Source of the DNA: Chara braunii
Lineage: Eukaryota; Streptophyta; Charophyceae; Charales; Characeae
Length of the DNA: 25,192 nucleotides
Assembly: GCA_003427395.1 (NCBI GenBank)
Contig: BFEA01000089.1
Coordinates: forward strand, 526,052-551,243
Reading direction: 5' to 3'
The notes under the pieces are model-generated. The model worked only from the letters and a program-made list of their open reading frames with translations. It was not told the DNA's origin and searched no databases. Shown piece after piece: positions 9,072 through 17,178 of this stretch. Both the position numbers and the translations under genes were made by a program. Each line of letters begins with the position of its first letter. Position 1 is the stretch's first letter.

Positions 9072-9968
9072 GGCAGCTTGGGGGCAGCTGCCTTTTTTAT
9101 ATTGGCTGAGGAGGGTTGGACGTCACTCCAGCCCCCAGGCAAAATCGCGGGCTCACTGTGAGCCCTTGATCTGCCAAGATCGAAGGCTGACTGTGGCTGC
9201 ACCACAGCCACAGCCTTAGTGTGGGGCAGTTTCTTTAATTGCCCTATTTTATTTTTCTTTTCTTTTTCCCCAGCTGTCTCGGAATCTGGCGAGATAGTTG
9301 GGCTCCTGCCATTTCCAAATCAGTTTTTCCTTTATTTTTCTGATAAAGGGTTGAAAAGATACAACCCTTTTCCGTTTGACGTACCCGGACTCTTTTTCCA
9401 GGGCAGATACATCGAGGAAAAGGCTGCATCTAGCCTTTTCCTTAGTGGTTTTTAAATTTCCAGGCTCCCTGTAAAAACGGGAGCCTGACAGTTACCTCTG
9501 GCAGCTTGTGCCAGAGGTAGCACCACGTGAGGACAAGTGTCCTCACAGAAAATAAAGAAAAGAAAAAGAAAAAAACTAACTTTCTAATTCCTACTGAACC
9601 TGGTTTTTACCTCAGCCAGGTTCGTGCTGTTGCATGCAACAGCCTTCCCTTACTTCCCTCTGTTGTCCTCCCCTGAAAACGCGGAGGCAGTTGGCAGGTT
9701 AGCAGGAGTAGGACCTCCTCCTCCCAACTCCTATGTCCCTCTTTCTCTCTCTCTCCCACGCGAGTACTGTGAGCCGCGAGATTCAAGATCTCGCGGCCAC
9801 AGGGAGTTGGCAAAAAAAAACGAAGTGGGAGCTTTTGTGCTCCCACACAGTCCCAAAAGACTGTTCTAGTCCTACCACGAGGCAGTTGCCTCGTTCGTTT
9901 TCACTTTCTACATTTTTATTTTTATTTTTATTTTTTTTTACAGTTCTTCACGAGGCTGTCTGCCTCGT
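9072..9968. repeat. Dense array of perfect short hairpins, 3' LTR
   Basis: At least fifteen stem-loops lie in about 900 bp: 9072-9092 (7 bp), 9149-9165 (7), 9183-9217 (5+8), 9345-9370 (9), 9415-9442 (11), 9461-9487 (9), 9493-9519 (10), 9527-9546 (8), 9596-9623 (8), 9626-9643 (18-nt palindrome), 9773-9797 (10), 9825-9846 (8), 9847-9864 (6), 9877-9894 (7) and 9950-9968 (7). Stems are mostly perfect, loops are 3-12 nt, and stem sequences mostly differ from one another. ACGAGGC/GCCTCGT is used twice (9877, 9950). Pyrimidine- or A-rich spacers separate groups. Such a density of perfect stems is far above chance; the role is unknown. Confidence 0.88.
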
Positions 9969-10081
9969 TGCAGCCTCTATTATCGTTTTCCTCTGTTTTT
10001 TATGCGCGAACGGCCACGCGACGTGGGCAAGCTAAAAACGAAAAAGAAACAGATAAAAAGAAAAGAAAAAAAAAAAAAAGA

Positions 10082-10441
10082 NNNNNNNNNNNNNNNNNNN
10101 NNNNNNNNNNNNNNNNNNNNNNNNNNNNNNNNNNNNNNNNNNNNNNNNNNNNNNNNNNNNNNNNNNNNNNNNNNNNNNNNNNNNNNNNNNNNNNNNNNNN
10201 NNNNNNNNNNNNNNNNNNNNNNNNNNNNNNNNNNNNNNNNNNNNNNNNNNNNNNNNNNNNNNNNNNNNNNNNNNNNNNNNNNNNNNNNNNNNNNNNNNNN
10301 NNNNNNNNNNNNNNNNNNNNNNNNNNNNNNNNNNNNNNNNNNNNNNNNNNNNNNNNNNNNNNNNNNNNNNNNNNNNNNNNNNNNNNNNNNNNNNNNNNNN
10401 NNNNNNNNNNNNNNNNNNNNNNNNNNNNNNNNNNNNNNNNN
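10082..10441. other. Assembly gap (360 N)
   Basis: This is a run of 360 unknown bases inside or at the edge of the 3' LTR; its true length may differ. It hides whether the LTR continues into 10442 and onwards. Open frames spanning it are meaningless. Confidence 1.
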
Positions 10442-10610
10442 CTCCTTCCCTTCTCCGTCATTCCTCCCATGGATTTAGCTTATCCCTCGGCCCTGCCCCC
10501 CTGCCATCCACCCTCCCTTCTTTGTGGCTGACATTGGGAGTGCATGGCATTTTCCATCCTTCTCCTCGTTTACGTAAACACCACATTTCGTTATTGGATC
10601 TGATTAGGGA

Positions 10611-10614
<4 letters not shown>
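10442..10614. other. Pyrimidine-rich sequence after the gap
   Basis: Nothing coding was seen. CCACCCTCCCTTCTTTG near 10508-10525 is polypyrimidine on plus, so purine-rich in element sense, and could be a polypurine tract followed by TGG. That would make it one candidate inner edge for the 3' LTR. Nothing confirms it, because the matching end of the 5' LTR is outside the window. Confidence 0.3.
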
Positions 10615-10706
<92 letters not shown>

Positions 10707-10708
10707 TG
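10615..10708. repeat. Compound CT/CG microsatellite
   Basis: About 38 CT dinucleotides (10615-10690) pass into about eight CG dinucleotides (10691-10706). It mirrors the compound type at the window start (GT/GA). The CG run could form Z-DNA and the CT run triplex DNA (general knowledge). Confidence 0.97.
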
Positions 10709-10752
10709 CGCCCGTACCTAGACGCTAGTAACGCTGGGTTCAGGCGAAGTGG

Positions 10753-10810
10753 TAGAATGTCAAGGCTGTAGCCTCCTGATGAGTCGGTGAAGCCCCGACG
10801 AAACAGTCTG
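10753..10810 (+). ncRNA. Type III hammerhead ribozyme
   Basis: All invariant core elements are present in order. They are GTC with the predicted cut after C10761; CTGATGA (10776-10782); stem II GTCGG/CCGAC (10783-10787 with 10795-10799, 7-nt loop); and GAA (10800-10802) followed by A10803. Stem I is AGGC/GCCT (10763-10766 with 10771-10774) with a TGTA loop and one A-C mismatch next to the core. Stem III pairs 10753-10760 with 10803-10810, seven of eight positions (one wobble, one A-G mismatch), leaving both ends in stem III, which is the type III layout. It lies on the plus strand, antisense to pol. Type III hammerheads are known from plant retrozymes and viroid-like RNAs; no second copy and no retrozyme LTRs or tRNA-Met PBS were found nearby. 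Confidence 0.8.
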
Positions 10811-10819
10811 GCACAAGTT

Positions 10820-11645
10820 ACCCGTTTGTTCAAAAACGAACGGGTGTCTTGAAAAAAACAAAAACAAAAACAAAAAGAAGAAATATAAACTAAATCTAAT
10901 AAAAGAAAAAAAACCAAAAAAAAAACAAAAGAAAAAACCTAACTCTCTGAAAAAAGAAAAAAAAAACAGCTACATGTTTTCTTGTCTTTCGTGCACCTTA
11001 ACCTGGACACTATCAGCGCCAGGTTTGGGCGCAATAAGAGGTCCTACAGTCCGTTCATTGAAACGAACGGGCATCTAGTCAGATCGCAGGTGGGGGGGGC
11101 AAAATCTAAAGAAAAAAAATCCAAATAAAATCTAAAAAAAATATAAAATAAATCTCGAAAAAGAAAGAAAGAAAAAAACTTACCTCTCTTAGAAATTCGG
11201 CTGCCCGTTGAAAACGGGCGACCTCCGAAACCTGTTGAGGACTACAGTCCACAGCCCTCTTTCCCTGGGCGCCATCTGTCGCCGTCTCACTGAAGCCGTT
11301 GGCTTAAGCCAACGGCAGGCATCTCGTTGAAATACAGACCTGAGTTCGATTCCCTCTGAGGAATCGAGAAAAAAAAAATTTGGACCATTTCTCGATTTAT
11401 GCCTGTCATCCTTGCACAGGGTCATGCCCATTTGCGCGCGGCCAATCTCGGTCGCGAGATCATTGTGATCGCACGATCGAGATAGACCGTGCCTTGCAAA
11501 AACAAAGCAGCTCCAAAAAGGAGCTGCACCCAGTAGGGCTTATAGGATTCGATCCCGATTTCTGCCGGGTGAAAGTCTGTTGCATTAACCTACTGGGCTA
11601 GCTCATGTTCCACACTGAACAAGAGCAACTCTTCAATATGAAGAG
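10820..11645. repeat. Hairpin array downstream of the ribozyme
   Basis: Perfect or near-perfect stem-loops lie at 10820-10845 (ACCCGTT/AACGGGT), 11000-11025 (AACCTGG/CCAGGTT), 11016-11032 (GCGCC/GGCGC), 11051-11070 (CCGTTC/GAACGG), 11213-11229 (GCCCGTT/AACGGGC), 11295-11316 (22-nt perfect palindrome centred on CTTAAG), 11346-11367 (8 bp), 11363-11396 (9 bp), 11445-11460 (ATCTCG/CGAGAT), 11507-11527 (GCAGCTCC/GGAGCTGC) and 11629-11645 (CTCTTC/GAAGAG). A-rich spacers (10851-10980, 11100-11180) separate groups. Three stems share the CCGTT/AACGG word, and AACCTGG also occurs in the array before the gap (9596-9623), so both arrays look like one family. Confidence 0.85.
11529..11605 (-). ncRNA. tRNA-like segment (possible SINE head or tRNA pseudogene)
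   Basis: Read on the minus strand, GCTAGCCCAGTAGGTTAATGC resembles a tRNA D-arm/A box (compare TAGCTCAGTNGGTAGAGC), and GGGATCGAATCC, about 50 nt from the first GC, resembles the T-arm/B box. The spacing is within one base of that of a nuclear tRNA as I remember it. The middle (ACAGACTTTCACC...) does not form a clean anticodon stem, and the ends pair as CCCAGTAGG/CCTACTGGG (11529-11537 with 11590-11598), unlike a normal acceptor. It is therefore a relic or SINE-type promoter rather than a functional tRNA, if it is tRNA-derived at all. Confidence 0.4.
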
Positions 11646-11667
11646 CTCGCCCATGTATTTTCCTTGC

Positions 11668-11790
11668 CTGCGGCCTTGGAGGCTCCGCCCGTATGCGGCC
11701 TAGCAGGCCTGCCCCGACTATGGCCTAGCAGGGCTGCCCTGCCTGTGGCCTGCCGGTATACCTGCCCGTGGCCTACCCATACCGGTTAGC
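11668..11790. repeat. Degenerate 25-26 bp minisatellite, GC-rich
   Basis: Five loosely repeated units begin TGCGGCC or TGGCC near 11669, 11694, 11720, 11745 and 11769, each ending in a CCTGCCC/CCGTAT-like stretch. Several units contain internal short inverted repeats (such as GCAGGCCTGC around 11703-11712). Confidence 0.65.
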
Positions 11791-12179
11791 CGCGTGACCG
11801 CGGCTTGGTCGGCCCTCGGACCGGGTAAGCCTTGGCATTTTCCTATCGGCCCCAGTCTCAAAGTCAGACCCCGCGGCCCTAGAAAAAACGAAAGCTTCCT
11901 ACACCTCCTGTGTCGTGGCCCTATACCCCAACGCAACCCTCTTTTTAGCCCACTTACGCCCTGAATCGCGCGGCTTAGCAGCCACACGGCATTACTTTAG
12001 GTAGAGTAGGTGTAATTTTAATCTTTCCATGACTGCACATTACTGCGGCCTTGTCGAAAAACCCGCGGATGACAGTGATGACTCCCGCTATCCCGCGCGG
12101 ACGTCGATGTCGCCTTGCGTTGACGACATCAGGTTCTAAAAAGGTTTAGGTCTCTCAGTCATAGCGCTGGTCAGAATAA
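11791..12179. other. Non-coding GC-rich stretch
   Basis: A minus-strand open frame (11718-11987) crosses the minisatellite and has no recognisable motif. Short GC palindromes continue (for example CCGCGTGACCGCGG around 11790). No gene or RNA was recognised. Confidence 0.5.
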
Positions 12180-13134
12180 ACGTTTTGGCAAACGTCAGTC
12201 TCATCAAGTCCTTTAATTCAACGCAAGAGTCGGACAACGTCCGACTTTCAAAAACACCGGCAAATAGCCTTGTCAGGGTTTTTGCCCCGACAGCAATCCC
12301 AAACCCCATTGAACGACGTCCCCGTCGTTCACCCTATATTAATCAACAATATAGGGCCCTCTTGATTCTTATGGAACTCTTTTCAACAAAATCTCTTTCA
12401 ATCGAAAGTAAGCTGAAGCTTATCATATAAACCCGAGTCATTGCCTCGGTAATCTAAAATTCAATCATTCATGATTGGAATGGTACTAGATGTAGTCTCT
12501 GGCAAACCTTTCACCAAAACCTGAATTTATACCAGTTCAAGTTCCGGAATCACTAAAATATTCAAGAAACTTTGTCTAAATGGTCCCACAATCATCCCAC
12601 TGCCCGCAACTCTTAACATTTTTTTAGTCTCTCAGAATGGTACCAGAAATAGCCTCCGACTAGCCTTCTAAACCTCAGTCGGCTAATATTTACATTTATC
12701 TTAAAAAAAAGGTCAGGTTTAACCCCCTGACGGGTATTTCAAAATAAATAACCTCCTGAGCGGCCCAGACAGAATCTGGACCAACCATTCATGAAAGAAA
12801 CCATTTATCAAAAGTCCTTGTCTAGGTTTTGTATCCCATTCCAATTACAAGTTATCACATATGACATTTTTCCTGCATGCTTTGTGATATGCGTCGAAAA
12901 GTGGTGTAATGCTCAAGGGATAACATCTCGACGTCAAGCCCCGCTTTAGACTCGAGTCTCACCACCTTCCCTCTGATTCCAGTATCATGTGCTTGCCAGT
13001 CCCTTACCTGCAAGGTTGAACTACCCTTTCTCTATGATGTAGGCTGGTCAGACCCGGTCATAGAGGCGAGGCGACCTCATTCGTCACACGGTCAAGGTGA
13101 CCAGTCCTTCCCCCATGACGAGCGGTAGTCGTCA
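12180..13134. repeat. Third stretch of short hairpins before the pol end
   Basis: Stem-loops lie at 12180-12195 (ACGTTT/AAACGT), 12228-12246 (AGTCGGAC/GTCCGACT), 12271-12292 (7 of 8 bp), 12311-12330 (GAACGACG/CGTCGTTC), 12332-12356 (CCCTATATT/AATATAGGG), 12409-12422, 12433-12449 (CCGAG/CTCGG), 12462-12477 (CAATCAT/ATGATTG), 12656-12682 (CCGACT/AGTCGG), 12712-12731 (GTCAGG/CCTGAC), 12765-12779 (CCAGA/TCTGG), 12853-12889 (TATCACA/TGTGATA), 13030-13065 (CTCTATGA/TCATAGAG), 13090-13102 and 13116-13134 (TGACGA/TCGTCA). They continue the style of the LTR array across a region whose LTR membership is unknown. No protein-coding sequence was recognised. Confidence 0.8.
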
Positions 13135-13329
13135 CTCTTACAAGCAAGATTCCAACAATCACAACAATACCTTCCTCTTTTTCAATGATAGTGTATCCAC
13201 CCTCCTTAAAAAGGAAAAGTGACAGCATCCCACTATGGACCGGGATAAAGTTCCGACGTAGGCCTCACTACCATCTACGGAGCTCACTGCATCAGGACTC
13301 AACATAATAAGATAACTAAAAACATTACG

Positions 13330-13435
13330 AAAGTTCTAAGCTATGATAATTAATTGCATTACATGCTTTGTGAATAACTCATAGTTATGCCACAAACCAT
13401 ATGATGCAAATTACATATCATTTTCCTAGAACTTT
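13330..13435. repeat. 106-nt long foldback (AT-rich hairpin)
   Basis: Successive arms pair in register: AAAGTTCTA (13330-13338) with TAGAACTTT (13427-13435), ATGATA (13343-13348) with TATCAT (13416-13421), AATTGCAT (13352-13359) with ATGCAAATT (13404-13412, one bulge), TTTGTG (13367-13372) with CACAAA (13391-13396), and ATAACT (13374-13379) with AGTTAT (13383-13388). The apical loop is 3 nt. Five more pairs, one a wobble, are possible between 13360-13365 and 13398-13403. About 40 base pairs with only small internal loops makes this the strongest fold in the window. It lies about 390 bp beyond the pol stop in element sense. Confidence 0.8.
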
Positions 13436-13513
13436 TTTTTTACAAGGAGAATATATGTCAAATAACAACATACATTTTCACAGAGAGTTCCATAATATTT
13501 CAGTCCAAAAATA

Positions 13514-13578
13514 TTCATAAATTTGCATTGCATCACATTTCATCGAAAAAGTAACAAGAAATTATTCAAATTTATGAA
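13514..13578. repeat. 12-bp perfect inverted repeat
   Basis: TTCATAAATTTG (13514-13525) and CAAATTTATGAA (13567-13578) pair perfectly around a 41-nt loop. The element strand here is A/T-rich and non-coding. 13579-13821, up to the pol stop, holds no other feature I recognise. Confidence 0.7.
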
Positions 13579-13821
13579 ATTCAATCAACAATTTCTCGAT
13601 CCAAAATCACAATATAATTCCATGAGCAGGAGTCGTAGAATTTATTAATTATACAAAAACATGGAACCATAGGTCCCAGAATTAAAATCAAATCCCAGGA
13701 GTCCAAAGTTATAATTCCCTTGTCTGTCCTCAGAACCAGTCAGCAATTAGTGATCCCAAAAGAAATAAAAGAGGAAAAGCAAGTTCTAAAAAGAAAAAAG
13801 TCTATAAAAAAAACCCCTTTT

Positions 13822-15275
13822 CTAAGTCCTTGGAATAATTTTTTTCAAATGCGATCCCGACACCCAATTTCTACCTCGAGCCTCATCCGTCTCTTCTATC
13901 TCATAAGCCCCATGCTTAGATTTCCTGATAATACGATAGGGCCCCAACCATCGACTGTCCAATTTCCGAGACCATTGTTTTTCCAAGGACGAATCATAGA
14001 GAAGTACGATATCCCCTACTTCCAACAGTTCCTTACGAACGCGAGGCCCATTATCCCATCTTTCCTTGTCGGCCTGCCTACTCTCTGAAGTAGAGGTAGC
14101 GGCCCCCTCAATCCTTTCCTCAGTGATCATCACTTGTCTTGCCCTCAATTCCAACAACTCCTCCGTTGAAAGCTTCGTTTCCACATCCTGCTTTCTTCAA
14201 GTGGTAAGAAAACTTTCGATCGAAAAAGTTGCATGACGCCCAAACCACAATGTGATTAGAGCGTATCCAATTGTCCGCTTTATGGTGACATTCTCAACAA
14301 AGAATGTCGATCTCAGATATATCGGTCATCTTGACGGATCATCTCCGCACCATTTTGCCAACAAATTTGTTAAGGTGGCATGCCCACGCTCAACTGGCGC
14401 ATTGGCCTGGGAATATGCCCTTGTAGTATAACTAAAGCTTACTCCAAGTTTCTTCAGAAGCGCCTGCACCTCCCCAGCCCGAAACTCACCACCTCGATCC
14501 ATGACGATTCCCGGACAAATGGGTACCGAAGATAATATTCCTCAATGCATTCTGCTAAAACATGTCCAGTACGCTCGCGAATGGCACAACCATCAATGAA
14601 CTCAGTTATATTATCCCTTGCATTGAAGATATATCTATACCTATTTATCCCAGGTGGCATGACCAATAGATCAAGGTGTACTACTACTCCCGGCTCAGCG
14701 ACATACCGTGGATTAAGAGGTTCAACAAAACGCAGATTAGATCGCTTTTGGCAAGGAAGAAAAAAATTACAGAAGTCATTTACCATCTTATTCATTCCTT
14801 CCCAAAAATAAAGATGTTGAATTTTTTTCAAAGCGACTCGTGTCGATCTATGTCCGCCTGCGACCCCATCATGCAAAGTTGCAATCACATAAAGTTGTCA
14901 CGTAACCCCACATACCACTCTTCTTGGAATATCATCGTTGAATTTCTTGAAAAGATGACCATATCTTACAATAAAATCCTTACTTTTCTGACGAACAATT
15001 GGATCCACCTCATGCTCTCTCAACTCACCATTCAACCACATTCCCATTAATTTATACTCCTCATCATACTCTCCTTCTCTGAAAGCTTCTCTGATTTCAC
15101 TGCCTTCTGCTTCTTCATTCATCATTTTCAGGCAGTCCTCGTGAATTAGAGAATTCACAAGGAATGACAACTCTCCAGTGATCCTGAAAGTCTTATCAGC
15201 CTGCTCATGCCCATACTCAATCGTCAGCAGCTCTTTGATGAGCTCGACTTCATCAGACAAAGCCAAGTTCATCAT
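13822..15275 (-). pseudogene. Ty3/Gypsy integrase with N-terminal linker, broken
   Basis: The segment 15275-14898 is an acidic and helical linker between RNase H and integrase. It ends at a TGA directly before the zinc-binding domain (from about 14888), which reads LHDGVAGGHRST...YFWEGM...PCQKR. The first Cys of the usual C-x2-C pair is replaced by Phe. The DDE core follows: HLDLLVMPPG (first Asp), then a frameshift near 14500, MDRGGEF (second Asp, about 14490-14510), and QANAPVERGH (Glu, about 14370). The C-terminal part (14184-13822) has the GPY/F-type motif WLGPYRI and ends at TAG 13822-13824; no chromodomain follows. In life the protein would insert the element's cDNA. The missing Cys, stops and at least two frame changes make this copy non-functional. 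Confidence 0.93.
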
Positions 15276-16132
15276 TTGCTCAGATGTTCTTTCACCCCAT
15301 GGGTCTTCCTTAATGAACGGCTCCCCAATTACAAGCTCTGATCACACATGATGGAAACAAGGAGCATTCCAGATGATTTTCCCATGCCGGGTTGTTGCAT
15401 CCGTCAAATAATTGTATGAGTTAATACTCCACTGTGACTCTTCTCCTTCGAGGAATCCATCGACATGAACAGAATCCTCAGCCTGATCCGTCGATGAGTC
15501 CCAATCAATACGACTCAATCCATCTGCTCGATTCTAAGTGTCTGAAATGTGCTCAATCTCAAAATTGAACATCCAAATATACGTCAGTCATCGAGCAATG
15601 GTTAGATCAGAAGAAGAATAGTTCTTCAATGATTGAGCTAGAGCCGTAGGATCAACTCGCAGAATGAACCGCCTGCCAAATACATAATTTCTGAAAATAC
15701 GCAGACAGTGAAGCACAGCGAGAGTTTCCTTCTTGAACTGGGAGTAGTTCCGCTCAGTAATATTCAAGGTCTGCTCTCAAACCTCAATGGCCGTTCCCGT
15801 CCTTCCCCATCCTTTTGGACCAAAACTCCTCCCAAAGCGGTAGGACCTGCATCAGTCTCGATGATGAAAGGACGGCCTTCTGCATCATGAAAGCAAGGAA
15901 CTCCCTGAATCAGGCCGCCTTCTTGAAACTCAGCTTTAATACCCTCAACGGCTGCCTGCTGCTTCGGTCCCCACTCCCACACCTGGTTCTTGCGTACTAA
16001 CTTCCGCAAGTGTTCCACCCTTGCTGCGAATCTGCAGATAAAAATATGCCAAAATCCGCAAGTCCCGAGAAAACTCTGAATGTCGGTAATAGATCTGAAG
16101 GGAGTCGGCCACTCTAATATCTTATTTGTCTT
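15276..16132 (-). pseudogene. Ty3/Gypsy RNase H domain, broken
   Basis: It continues directly from the RT thumb region (ITDIQSFLG just after the stop at 16133). The RNase H acidic residues can all be seen: ETDAGPTALGGVLVQ (about 15895-15925), KKETLAVLHCL, LRVDPTALAQSL and NRADGLSRIDWD (about 15510-15530). The reading frame shifts near 15764, just after RPLRFESR, by an apparent one-base loss. Later stops are TGA at 15588-15590 (expected Trp in ARWLTYIW) and TAG at 15534-15536 (before NRADGLSR). The domain would degrade the RNA strand of RNA-DNA hybrids during reverse transcription and trim the polypurine primer. Its order after RT and before integrase is the Ty3/Gypsy arrangement. Confidence 0.9.
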
Positions 16133-17178
16133 CTAGGCATCTGGCTGATGACCCTTCTCATCACAAAGGAAACCTAGTATTACCGCCTTCCTCATACCAT
16201 GCCTTGATTTAACCCCACTAGCTGTGAGGTTATACTCCTTCAGTTTCCTCAGAACCTTTTCTACATTGCTGATATGTTTCCACACGAACTTTCGAACATC
16301 GGGTAACACTTCAGTCTCGTCCTTCACTCGAGGTCCTGGGATAGCCAAATCATCAATATACGGAGAAGTCACGTCCGGACAAAGCGGCGGCATGACTCTC
16401 ATCATATATCTCTGCACAATTGCCACGACATTTGTCCAACCTTGCGGAGCCGCGCACATATGAAGCAGTCCCCGAGGCGTATGCATCGCCGTCATAGGTC
16501 GATCCGCCGTGTACAGCGGAAACTGATCATACCCTGAATATAAATCAATTAGGGTGATGATGGGCCGACCTAAACAAGATTCCGAGAGTTGATCGGCGTT
16601 CGGAAGTCCACCCACATCTCGGACTGTTACAAAATTTAATTTTTGCAGGTCCTGAACCTATCGCAAAACACCGTTTGGCTTGATAAAGCAGAACCAAGGA
16701 GACACATACGGTCCATACGAATAGTCTGTCATTTTGGTATGAATCTTACCATCAAGATAATCCACCACCTTCCGGTGATCGTCTGGATTCGGATATCGTG
16801 GACCTCTCACATTCCATGGCTCATGCGGTACCGTATGAATCCGGATCATTGGAATCATATCGACGTCCAGCCTTCCACGCTCATCATCATCAAAAGCATA
16901 AGCAAGATGAACTTTCTTCATAACGTCGATAAAGAATTGGATTTCCTCCTTAGTAAGAAGGTCATCCTCTCCAATGATCATCTCCTTGACCATGTCTTCT
17001 ATCAATCGACACGACCCCTTCTCACCTATCTCCTTCAACGTTCTGATTCACTCGCGTTCTTCCTTATAATACACTTCCTTTTCCTGAGTGATCATAACTG
17101 GCACTGGTCGCGTCTTCTCTCCTACTTTCTTATACTTCCTCTTGGACCCAATGCTAAGCTTCCATCCCCTAAAAAAAA
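16133..17178 (-). pseudogene. Ty3/Gypsy reverse transcriptase, broken
   Basis: The N-terminal portion (17038-16661) includes YGPYVSPWFCFIKPNG, the first fingers motif. It is interrupted by TAG (16658-16660, probably from TGG) before VQDLQKLN. The rest (16615-16136) holds LIDLYSGYDQF (motif A, catalytic Asp), the substrate-binding block TPRGLLHMCAAPQGWTN, and SPYIDDLAI (motif C, YxDD form YIDD with both catalytic Asp). It continues with NLTASGVKSR and LGFLCDEKG. A second stop (TAG 16133-16135) separates it from RNase H. The catalytic residues survive, but the stops prevent a full polymerase. The wording is unlike the classical angiosperm Gypsy clades I can recall, which fits an algal or other early-diverging host (inference). 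Confidence 0.95.

Larger units (their letters stand above)
6618..9815. other. LTR segment identical to 21756-24953, ambiguous bases included
   Basis: With a constant offset of 15138, the two LTRs match at every position I compared across this stretch. The matches include ambiguous bases (7888 with 23026, 7893 with 23031, 8379 with 23517). Sequence just outside differs (6613 and 6617 on the left, the A tract from 9812 on the right). Independent copies would not share uncertain base calls, so this is probably one consensus contig used twice. Confidence 0.85.
4969..10081 (-). repeat. 3' LTR, visible part up to the assembly gap
   Basis: This is the left copy of the long direct repeat. In element sense its last bases are ...GCGCTCGAGA, against ...GCGCTCGACA in the other copy, so the canonical terminal CA appears mutated here. 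Away from the identical core it differs from the 5' LTR by roughly 3-5 percent by eye, including a short indel near 5310-5325. From 6618 to 9815 the two copies are identical. The inner boundary (TG next to a polypurine tract) could not be placed; it lies in or beyond the gap. ORFs inside, such as plus 5749-6045, show no conserved protein and are taken as chance. Confidence 0.92.

Noticed and set aside
8498-9968. CRISPR-like array
   Set aside because: Repeats are degenerate 54-bp tandems without unique spacers, and the later hairpins do not share a repeat; the genome is eukaryotic.
9968-10531. Long ORFs on both strands across the N gap
   Set aside because: Most codons are N; openness is an artefact of the gap.
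10522-10917. ORFs over the CT/CG microsatellite (Ser-Leu or Arg-Glu runs)
   Set aside because: Pure translation of dinucleotide repeats.
12901-12966. Possible tRNA with GTGGTG/CACCAC acceptor-like ends
   Set aside because: The total is only 66 nt, the D and anticodon arms do not pair, and the T-arm region is the palindrome AGACTCGAGTCT with a 4-nt loop; better seen as one more hairpin.
10442-13821. Envelope-like or additional gene between pol and the 3' LTR
   Set aside because: No open frame of adequate length or with membrane or coat features; the region is hairpins, microsatellite and A-rich spacer.
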